Shown here: positions 1 through 6,153 of the stretch, piece after piece
Layout of the letters: each line of letters opens with the position of its first letter
Position numbering within the stretch: the stretch's first letter is position 1
Assembly: GCA_019739295.1 (NCBI GenBank)
Contig: JAHHDV010000028.1
Coordinates: 1 to 35,758, forward strand
Origin: Taibaiella sp.
GTDB taxonomy: Bacteria; Bacteroidota; Bacteroidia; Chitinophagales; Chitinophagaceae
Reading direction: 5' to 3'
Length of the DNA stretch: 35,758 nucleotides
Notes under the pieces: generated by a model
Seen by the model: only the letters and a program-made list of their open reading frames with translations
The model's database searches: none
Told to the model about the DNA's origin: nothing
Program-made: the position numbers and the translations under genes

Positions 1-459
1 GTGGATTACAACCTCCCGGAAAGATTCGAGCTGGAATATGTGGACAGCGACAATTCCAGAAAACGCCCGGTAATGATCCACAGGGCCCCGTTTGGAAGCA
101 TGGAAAGGTTTGTAGCTGTATTATTAGAGCACTGTGGAGGAAACCTGCCACTGTGGCTCACCACTACGCAAGTAAAAGTGCTCCCTATCTCGGACAAATC
201 CCAGGCTTATGCGGAATCAGTAATGGCAGCATTGAAAAAAGCAGGTATCCGCGCCGAAATAGATGAAAGAGCAGAGAAAATCGGCAGGAAGATCAGAGAT
301 GCAGAAGTAGAAAAAATACCCTATATGCTGGTGATGGGAGAAAGGGATATCGAGCAGAATGTTATCAATGTGAGAAAGCACGGCGAAGGAGACCTGGGCG
401 CATTTTCACTGGAAGAATTCATCAATCGCATCCAGTCCGAGACACAACTGGCACAATAA
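1..459 (+). CDS. thrS: Threonine--tRNA ligase, C-terminal part (cut by window edge)
   Basis: This is the last ~152 residues of threonyl-tRNA synthetase, the cytoplasmic class II enzyme that charges tRNA-Thr. The end of the catalytic core is visible as motif 3 ([19 protein letters not shown], residues ~27-45). It is followed by the anticodon-binding domain with the typical [31 protein letters not shown] and [10 protein letters not shown] segments. The reading frame is open from base 1, so the GTG there is an internal valine codon and the true start lies upstream of the window. The frame ends in TAA at 457-459. In many Bacteroidota thrS is followed by infC, but here a GT39 transferase follows after about 200 bp. 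The identification is secure; only the N-terminus is missing. Confidence 0.96.
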   Translation: MDYNLPERFELEYVDSDNSRKRPVMIHRAPFGSMERFVAVLLEHCGGNLPLWLTTTQVKVLPISDKSQAYAESVMAALKKAGIRAEIDERAEKIGRKIRDAEVEKIPYMLVMGERDIEQNVINVRKHGEGDLGAFSLEEFINRIQSETQLAQ

Positions 460-664
460 CGATCCATTGAAGTAACCACAAAGCAAGGTCTTTCCGAACT
501 GACGGTTTGGTCTGTGGGATCAATCGTATTCATTTTCGGGAAGACTTTAATGATGGCAAGGACGGCATCCAAAACTTTAACCTGGTAACAGGTCTTCATT
601 GAGACTTCTTATTTAAGAAGAAAATACTTCTACCGGGATTTTTAAAAACATACTTACCCGACCC
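460..664. other. Intergenic stretch between thrS and the GT39 gene
   Basis: No gene with a start codon is evident. Plus-strand frame 471-599 is open without a start codon and ends in a stretch resembling the last strand of an outer-membrane protein (INRIHFREDFNDG, then NFNLVTGLH before a stop). It could be a decayed remnant or chance. A weak 6-bp hairpin (605-610 with 615-620) lies near the end. No convincing promoter for the GT39 gene was found. Confidence 0.3.
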
Positions 665-2161
665 ATGAATTGGAATCAGCAGGCATTCATAACCAAAAGA
701 AAAAGCAGCTACTGGTTCTGGACAGCTGTACTTCTGATGCTGGTTCCCTGCTTCTTCTTTATGGAGCGCATGCCCGTACAGCTATGGGATGAATCCCGCC
801 TGGCGATCAATGCAGCAGAAATGAGCGAAAGCGGTAACTGGCTGGTCACCACTTTCGATGGTAAGATCGACAACTGGAATACCAAACCGCCATTGCTCAT
901 CTGGATGCAGGCTATGCTCATCCGGGTCTTTGGTCTCAGTATTTGGGCGATCCGGCTACCTTCTGCAATTGCAGGATTGTTGACCGGGATTTTGTTGTTC
1001 CGCTTTATTACAAAAAATTCCAATAGCCATATATGGGCAGTGCTGAGCGTTATCGTTTTATTCACTGCGCATGGATATGTCCGCGAACATATCCTGCGAA
1101 CAGGTGACTATGATGCATTACTGGTATTGTTCACCACCTTTTATGCCATTTGCTATACGCAATTCCTGAGTACACGCCAGACCAGGGACCTTTACCTGTT
1201 CTTCTCAGGGCTTACGCTGGCAGTGCTGACCAAAAGCGTAGCCGGTTTATTCTTACTTCCTTCCCTTTTCCTTTATACCCTTTACAGGAAGCAACTTTTT
1301 TTCTTATTGAAATCCAGGCATTTTTACATGGGTATATGCGCTTTTGTGCTATTGGTCTCTGCCTATTACTTAGGCAGGGAATCTGTTCAGCCCGGTTACC
1401 TGGACCGGGTGCGTACCAACGAATGGTCCGGAAGGTTTATGAATACGGTCGAAGCGCACCGGCATCCTTTTTATTATTATATCAATAATCTCTCCGGAGG
1501 AAGGTTCTCCTATTGGTTCCCCTTACTGGTCGCCGGGGTGGTCATGATTTTTTATACTAAAAATGAAAATACGAGGAGCCTGGGCATTTTTTCTTTGTTT
1601 ATGGCTGTTCCCTTTTTGTTCCTTATCTCTGCAGCCGAAACCAAATTGCTCTGGTATGACGGCCCTGTTTTTCCTTTTCTGGCCATCCTTGCTTCCCTAC
1701 CCTTATACTTGGGGTATCCATACCTTTTACAACTGTCCAAAAAGAAGCAACACCAATGGAAATACTACGGGTTTGCGGTTTTGTTCGTGCTCATTCTCCT
1801 GATCCCCTATGGTATTATGGTTCATAAGATCGGATTTAAGGCAGATAGTGACATAGTCCGGAAAGAATATGCCATTCCACGCTATATCAGCCGGCTCATC
1901 AAATCCGGGACCCGGATTCCTCCGCAAAAGATACTTTCAGACATATACAATCCCCATTATCAGTTTCCGGTACTGGTAGCACAGGATCAGGGGTACGATA
2001 TCGCACTGATCGAACCGGCAGAAGAACAGGAAGATGACCTCATCCTGACTAATGAAGAAAAGATGGTTCGCTATTTATACGCGAATTATGAAATTCAGAA
2101 AGATGAATTATGGGAAGGATTAAGGGCCATAAAAACGGGCAAGAGAAAGTCAGATCATTGA
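665..2161 (+). CDS. GT39 (ArnT/PMT-like) membrane glycosyltransferase
   Basis: This is a 498-residue polytopic membrane protein of the ArnT/dolichyl-phosphate-mannose mannosyltransferase type (PMT_2/GT39). These enzymes move a sugar from a polyprenyl-phosphate carrier to a lipid or protein on the periplasmic side. After the first membrane segment (~residues 17-33) comes the first periplasmic loop with the acidic motif WDESRLAINAAEM (~residues 40-52) and the NTKPPLLIWMQA segment, both hallmarks of the family. About ten hydrophobic helices follow up to residue ~390, then a soluble C-terminal tail of ~100 residues. The gene stands alone, followed by purD after 64 bp. The GT2 gene at 4167 is of the kind that makes the polyprenyl-phosphate sugar donors used by such enzymes. 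The acceptor cannot be told from sequence. Confidence 0.85.
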   Translation: MNWNQQAFITKRKSSYWFWTAVLLMLVPCFFFMERMPVQLWDESRLAINAAEMSESGNWLVTTFDGKIDNWNTKPPLLIWMQAMLIRVFGLSIWAIRLPSAIAGLLTGILLFRFITKNSNSHIWAVLSVIVLFTAHGYVREHILRTGDYDALLVLFTTFYAICYTQFLSTRQTRDLYLFFSGLTLAVLTKSVAGLFLLPSLFLYTLYRKQLFFLLKSRHFYMGICAFVLLVSAYYLGRESVQPGYLDRVRTNEWSGRFMNTVEAHRHPFYYYINNLSGGRFSYWFPLLVAGVVMIFYTKNENTRSLGIFSLFMAVPFLFLISAAETKLLWYDGPVFPFLAILASLPLYLGYPYLLQLSKKKQHQWKYYGFAVLFVLILLIPYGIMVHKIGFKADSDIVRKEYAIPRYISRLIKSGTRIPPQKILSDIYNPHYQFPVLVAQDQGYDIALIEPAEEQEDDLILTNEEKMVRYLYANYEIQKDELWEGLRAIKTGKRKSDH

Positions 2162-2189
2162 TGGGAATCAATTCTTTCCTTTAACTTCG
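2158..2189 (+). promoter_or_regulatory. Candidate purD promoter (TTG-N21-TAACTTCG)
   Basis: A TTG at 2158-2160 and TAACTTCG at 2182-2189 resemble the Bacteroidota -33/-7 pair, with TTCG instead of the consensus TTTG. The -7 box lies 36 bases before the purD start. The same TAACTTCG octamer precedes the genes starting at 9005 and 26181. Confidence 0.45.
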
Positions 2190-2225
2190 TGGCTCGGATT
2201 TACCATTAAAGATTACATTTAGAAT

Positions 2226-3503
2226 ATGAACATATTACTTTTAGGATCAGGAGGAAGAGAATGTACATTGGCCTGGAAAATGAGCCAAAGCCCGCTTTGT
2301 CAAAAGCTATGGATTGCTCCCGGCAATGCCGGAACATTAAACTATGGGCAAAATATCGACATCCAACCCACAGATTTTGAAGCTGTCAAAAAGATCTGCA
2401 TAGAGGAAAACATAGATATTCTTTTTCCGGGTAATGAAGATCCTTTGGTATCAGGTATCTATGATTTTATAAAAACTGATCCGGACCTCAGGCATATCAT
2501 CGTCGTAGGTCCTTCCAAAGATGGTGCTATCCTGGAAGGAAGCAAGGCATTTTCAAAAGCTTTTATGCAGCGACACGATATCCCCACAGCTGCCTATGCT
2601 GAATTTGATAAAGAAAACTACGAACAGGGAATTGAGTACATCCGGAATCATCAGCTTCCCATAGTGCTCAAAGCAGATGGGTTGGCAGCGGGGAAAGGTG
2701 TGATCATTGCTCTGGATACGCAGACCGCACTGGATACTTACAAAGAGATGATCAGGGAATCCATGTTCGGAAGCGCAGGCGAAAAAGTCGTGATTGAGTC
2801 TTTCTTAACAGGAATCGAGCTTTCGGTTTTTGCATTTACGGATGGGACAAATTACCTCATTCTTCCCGAGGCCAAGGATTACAAGCGAATCGGAGAAGGA
2901 GATACCGGTCCCAACACTGGCGGGATGGGTGCTGTATCTCCACTACCCTTTGCTGATGACGATTTTATGAAAAAAGTGGTCGACAGGATCGTGGACCCCA
3001 CTGTCAAGGGCCTGGCGGAAGAAGGAAGGTTTTACCAGGGCTTTATCTTTTTCGGACTCATTAATGTAGAAGGTAATCCGATCGTGATCGAATACAACTG
3101 CAGAATGGGTGACCCGGAAACAGAAGTGGTCATCCCGAGAATCAAAAACGATCTGGTAGAACTTATCCTCAGCATGAATGAGAAAAAACTGGATGAGGTC
3201 AGCCTGGACATTGATCCCAGAGCTGCAGCAACGGTAATGCTGGTCGCTCAGGGTTATCCCGGGAATTATGAGAAGGGTAAGGTCATCTCCGGCATTAATG
3301 CCGTAACAGACAGTATTGTATTCCACGCAGGAACCAGAAGTGACAACGGACAGATATTTACAAACGGGGGAAGAGTGATGGCAGTCACTTCCTATGGAGC
3401 TCATATACAGGATGCATTGCACCAAAGTTATCACAGCATAGCATCCGTAGAATTCGAAGGAAAGACATTCAGAAAAGATATAGGCTATGAATTTATCGGT
3501 TAA
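2226..3503 (+). CDS. purD: Phosphoribosylamine--glycine ligase
   Basis: GAR synthetase catalyses the second step of de novo purine synthesis: it joins 5-phosphoribosylamine and glycine using ATP in the cytoplasm. The 425-residue length is normal. The N-terminal signature MNILLLGSGGRECTLAWKM, the ATP-grasp segment LPIVLKADGLAAGKGVIIA (~residues 141-159), the KDYKRIGEGDTGPNTGGMGA loop and the metal/ATP-binding IEYNCRMGDPETEVVIPRI segment are all present. The ATG at 2226 matches the family's usual start. It is preceded by an A/T-rich leader without a Shine-Dalgarno sequence, as is common in Bacteroidota. The gene appears monocistronic, with a candidate promoter directly upstream. The frame is intact. 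Confidence 0.97.
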   Translation: MNILLLGSGGRECTLAWKMSQSPLCQKLWIAPGNAGTLNYGQNIDIQPTDFEAVKKICIEENIDILFPGNEDPLVSGIYDFIKTDPDLRHIIVVGPSKDGAILEGSKAFSKAFMQRHDIPTAAYAEFDKENYEQGIEYIRNHQLPIVLKADGLAAGKGVIIALDTQTALDTYKEMIRESMFGSAGEKVVIESFLTGIELSVFAFTDGTNYLILPEAKDYKRIGEGDTGPNTGGMGAVSPLPFADDDFMKKVVDRIVDPTVKGLAEEGRFYQGFIFFGLINVEGNPIVIEYNCRMGDPETEVVIPRIKNDLVELILSMNEKKLDEVSLDIDPRAAATVMLVAQGYPGNYEKGKVISGINAVTDSIVFHAGTRSDNGQIFTNGGRVMAVTSYGAHIQDALHQSYHSIASVEFEGKTFRKDIGYEFIG

Positions 3504-3601
3504 CCTGATCGGATGTGCATACCAAGCAATCATCAGGATATGAGGGACATCATACCATAAAAACAATATCCATCTATAGGCTGGAACAATAATGATAGAC
3601 A

Positions 3602-4177
3602 ATGATAGAAATAGATAATATATTGATCAGTGATGAAGTCATTGAGAAGGAATTTGTCTGTAACCTGGACAAATGCAAGGGAGGATGCTGTGTAGACGGA
3701 GATGCCGGTGCGCCGCTTACCCGGGAAGAAGCCAATATCATAGAAGATTTATACCCGTTATTAAAACCGGAACTAAGTCCCAGGGCCATCCGGGAGATAG
3801 AAGAGCAGGGTGCCTATACTTACGATGATGAGTTTGACATAGTCACCCCGGTCATAGATGGTGGTATCTGCGTATATGGGTATTACGACGAGAATAATAT
3901 TGTGAAATGCGCCATTGAAAAGATTTATTACGAAGGAAAGACTGATTTTAAAAAACCCATCTCCTGCCATCTTTACCCGATCCGTATCACTGAGACCAAT
4001 GGTTTTGAACTGGTCAATTATGAGCCCCGCAAGAAACTGTGCTCCCCTGCCTGCAAACTGGGGGAACAATTAAAAGTACCGGTGTACCAGTTCCTGAAAG
4101 AACCTATTATCCGGAAATACGGCGACGAGGTATACCATGTCATTGACGATATCGCTAAGGAACATTATGGAAAATAA
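3602..4177 (+). CDS. DUF3109 family cysteine-cluster protein
   Basis: This 191-residue cytoplasmic protein belongs to the DUF3109/YkgJ-like group, whose conserved cysteines are thought to bind an iron-sulfur cluster or zinc; the function is unknown. The N-terminal cluster CNLDKCKGGCC places cysteines at residues 20, 25, 29 and 30. Further conserved cysteines lie in GGICVYGY, VKCAIEK, ISCHLYPIRI and KKLCSPACKLG. The length fits Bacteroidota members. The gene overlaps the start of the following GT2 gene by 11 bases (ATG at 4167, stop ending at 4177), so the two are very likely co-transcribed and translationally coupled. What links a metal-binding protein to a polyprenyl-phosphate glycosyltransferase is not evident. 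Confidence 0.88.
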   Translation: MIEIDNILISDEVIEKEFVCNLDKCKGGCCVDGDAGAPLTREEANIIEDLYPLLKPELSPRAIREIEEQGAYTYDDEFDIVTPVIDGGICVYGYYDENNIVKCAIEKIYYEGKTDFKKPISCHLYPIRITETNGFELVNYEPRKKLCSPACKLGEQLKVPVYQFLKEPIIRKYGDEVYHVIDDIAKEHYGK

Positions 4178-5147
4178 ACCTATTGAATCCAGGCAGGACT
4201 TACCTCGTTTAGCCCTGGTCATACCCTGCTATAATGAAGAAGAGGTCCTGCCGGAGACTTCCAGGAGGTTGGTTATATTATTGAACCAGCTGATAGATCA
4301 GCAATTGGTGGACAGGAACAGCTATGCTTTGCTGATAGACGATGGCAGCAGGGACAATACATGGAACCAGATCTTTGCGCTGGCCAATGAGCATGAATTA
4401 TTCAGAGGATTAAAACTATCCAGGAACTTCGGCCACCAGCATGCATTACTGGCCGGATTGAGACAGGTAGGAGATTGTGACATTTCGGTTTCGGTAGATG
4501 CCGACCTTCAGGATGACCTGGATGCTATAGGCCAAATGATCGCCAGGTATCATGAAGGTGCAGAAATAGTATATGGTGTCCGGGATGACCGGACTTCTGA
4601 TGCTGCATTCAAAAGGTGGACGGCTTTAGGTTTCTACAAATTACTATCCGTCATGGGTGTAGAGTCCGTGTATAATCATGCAGATTTCAGGTTGATGAGC
4701 AGGAAGGCATTGGATGCCTTTGAAGAATTCAATGAAAAGAATGTATACCTGCGCGGAATGATTCCCATGGTCGGCTTCCGTACCGCACAGGTGTATTACA
4801 AAAGATCGGAAAGGTTTGCCGGAACCAGTAAATACAATCTCAGGAAAATGCTGGCGCTGGCCTGGAATGGGGTGAGCAGCCTGAGCTTTAAGCCATTGAG
4901 ATTTGTAACTTTCTGTGGATTCCTGGTATTCAGCATCAGTTTAATTCTCAGTATATATGCACTGGTATCTTACTTTATGCATCAAACGAACCCGGGGTGG
5001 ACATCTATTGTATTGCCGATGTATTTCTTAGGGGGGATACAGCTTCTATGTATAGGACTGCTGGGAGAATACATTGCAAAGATATATAAGGAGGTAAAGA
5101 ACAGGCCCCTTTATATTGTGGAACAGTTTATCGGAAAAAATACTTAA
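4167..5147 (+). CDS. GT2 polyprenyl-phosphate glycosyltransferase (GtrB/DPM1-like)
   Basis: This 326-residue glycosyltransferase family 2 enzyme resembles GtrB, ArnC and DPM1. These enzymes transfer a sugar from a nucleotide donor to polyprenyl phosphate on the inner face of the cytoplasmic membrane. The GT-A domain starts at LALVIPCYNEEEVLPETSRR and includes LLIDDGSRDNTW and the metal-binding SVSVDADLQDDLDAIGQM (DAD/QDD). GMIPMVGFRTAQV and the KYNLRKMLALAWNG amphipathic segment follow, then two C-terminal membrane helices (FCGFLVFSISLILSIYALV and PMYFLGGIQLLCIGLLGEYI). I chose the ATG at 4167 over the in-frame 4137 because it has an AAGGA sequence six bases upstream and gives the normal N-terminus; the longer start would add ten residues inside the previous gene. 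Confidence 0.9.
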   Translation: MENKPIESRQDLPRLALVIPCYNEEEVLPETSRRLVILLNQLIDQQLVDRNSYALLIDDGSRDNTWNQIFALANEHELFRGLKLSRNFGHQHALLAGLRQVGDCDISVSVDADLQDDLDAIGQMIARYHEGAEIVYGVRDDRTSDAAFKRWTALGFYKLLSVMGVESVYNHADFRLMSRKALDAFEEFNEKNVYLRGMIPMVGFRTAQVYYKRSERFAGTSKYNLRKMLALAWNGVSSLSFKPLRFVTFCGFLVFSISLILSIYALVSYFMHQTNPGWTSIVLPMYFLGGIQLLCIGLLGEYIAKIYKEVKNRPLYIVEQFIGKNT

Positions 5148-5159
5148 TATGCTTCATTA

Positions 5160-5372
5160 CTATGGTTCAAAACCGGAATCATCCAGCCGGTAAATCAGTT
5201 CCCCTGAGTTTTTCACCCAGGCTTCATACCTGATGATTCCGATTTCCCTGTCGACATAAATGATATGCTGTTCTAAATCTTTGCAATTGAAACCGGGGGC
5301 AAATACATCTTATATACATCATAAGCAGTACCACTAACAGATATCGAAAGCCCTCTTTCGATATGATAACAG
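5160..5372 (-). pseudogene. Orphan coding fragment downstream of pcm, one frameshift
   Basis: Read on the minus strand after the pcm stop, one frame gives ERGLSISVSGTAYDVYKMYLPP. After a one-base correction in a run of five C (plus-strand G5 near 5296-5300) it continues as GFNCKDLEQHIIYVDREIG and IIRYEAWVKNSGELIYRL, ending at a TAG at 5160-5162. The composition is protein-like and the join is seamless, so this is likely real coding sequence. No start codon or family is recognisable, and the first half lies in the same frame as pcm, just after its TAA. It may be the end of a small gene whose start I cannot place, or the remnant of a longer one. A 10-bp palindrome (5341-5364) sits at its 5' end. 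Confidence 0.35.
5341..5364. repeat. Perfect 10-bp inverted repeat with 4-base loop
   Basis: ATATCGAAAG, the loop CCCT and CTTTCGATAT form a perfect hairpin just downstream of the pcm stop codon. It lacks a clear T-run on the minus strand, so it is a weak terminator candidate. It could instead be an operator or mRNA-stabilising stem between pcm and the fragment below it. Confidence 0.5.
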
Positions 5373-5374
5373 AA

Positions 5375-6052
5375 TTAACCCTTTCCTCTCTCCTTACCCT
5401 GCAGCATAGGCACAAACTGGAATTCGTCCAATGGAACAATTTCCAAACCATCTTTATGTTTGATGACTTTGTTCATAACCTGCCTGGTACCGTCATCATT
5501 ATCCAATGGTACGATCAGGATACCACCTACCTTGAGCTGATCAATGATATCCTGGGGGATATAGGGGGCTGCCGCCGTAATAATGGCTTTATCAAAAGGG
5601 GCATACGAAGGCAATCCTTTAAAGCCATCGCCATAGAACCTTTTGATCTGCGGGTATTTCTTCAGGTAGAAGAAATGGTTGTTATAATCATACAATTCTT
5701 TCTGGCGCTCTACTGTATATACCATGGCCCCCATCTCGGCAAGCACGCATGCCTGGTAGGCGCTCCCCGTACCTACTTCATAGACCTTATCAAATCTTTT
5801 GACCTCCAGGAGTTGCGTCTGGTAGGCTACGGTATATGGCTGGGAAATCGTCTGGCCGGCCCCGATCCTGAAGGCTTCATCTTTATAGGCATAACTTTCA
5901 AAAGCCGGATCCAAAAAAAAATGTCTGGGAATCTTATTCATCGCTTCGAGTACGGCTTCATTGGTAATCCCCTTTTTCCTTACTTCATCTATAAGTGCTT
6001 TTCGAAGCCCCTTGTGAAGGTAATTATCTATCCTTTCTATCGAATGCAGCAT
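5375..6052 (-). CDS. pcm: Protein-L-isoaspartate O-methyltransferase
   Basis: PCMT uses S-adenosylmethionine to methylate L-isoaspartyl residues in damaged proteins and so starts their repair. The 225-residue length is typical. Family marks are IPRHFFLDPAFESYAYKDEA, the GAGQTISQPYTVAYQTQLL segment that binds the substrate, and the SAM-binding VYEVGTGSAYQACVLAEMG loop (the usual glycine after GTGS is replaced by alanine). Then come VYTVERQKELY and the late AIITAAAPYIPQDIIDQLK and GGILIVPLDNDDGTRQV motifs. The first ATG at 6052 is used because no other start fits before IPRHF. The -7 promoter box ends only four bases before this ATG, so the mRNA is probably leaderless. The frame is intact. Confidence 0.95.
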   Translation of the reverse strand: MLHSIERIDNYLHKGLRKALIDEVRKKGITNEAVLEAMNKIPRHFFLDPAFESYAYKDEAFRIGAGQTISQPYTVAYQTQLLEVKRFDKVYEVGTGSAYQACVLAEMGAMVYTVERQKELYDYNNHFFYLKKYPQIKRFYGDGFKGLPSYAPFDKAIITAAAPYIPQDIIDQLKVGGILIVPLDNDDGTRQVMNKVIKHKDGLEIVPLDEFQFVPMLQGKERGKG

Positions 6053-6056
6053 AATG

Positions 6057-6088
6057 CAAAGATAATTTTAGTCCTTCATCTTTTCAAA
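6057..6088 (-). promoter_or_regulatory. Candidate pcm promoter (TTTG-N20-TATCTTTG)
   Basis: On the minus strand TTTG (complement of 6085-6088) and TATCTTTG (complement of 6057-6064) match the Bacteroidota -33 and -7 consensus with a 20-base spacer. Only four bases separate the -7 box from the pcm ATG, so transcription should start at or beside the start codon. The -33 element touches the end of the terminator stem at 6086-6133. Confidence 0.65.
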
Positions 6089-6133
6089 TAAATAAAAGAG
6101 TAGAACGAATAGATTCCACTCTTTTATTTATTT
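6086..6133. terminator. 16-bp perfect hairpin, probably the terminator of the protease operon
   Basis: AAATAAATAAAAGAGT (6086-6101) pairs perfectly with ACTCTTTTATTTATTT (6118-6133) around a 16-base loop. It lies 20 bases beyond the protease stop codon and just upstream of pcm. The A/T-rich stem would give a U-rich 3' arm on either strand. It separates the protease unit from pcm. Confidence 0.7.
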
Positions 6134-6153
6134 TGGATTGCATTCCTAAGCCG

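Noticed and set aside
2943..3602. A 219-residue open frame on the minus strand
   Set aside because: It lies antisense across the end of purD, its product has no recognisable motif, and purD is secure.
5363..6091. A 242-residue open frame on the plus strand
   Set aside because: It is the antisense shadow of pcm, whose SAM-binding motifs and length are unmistakable.
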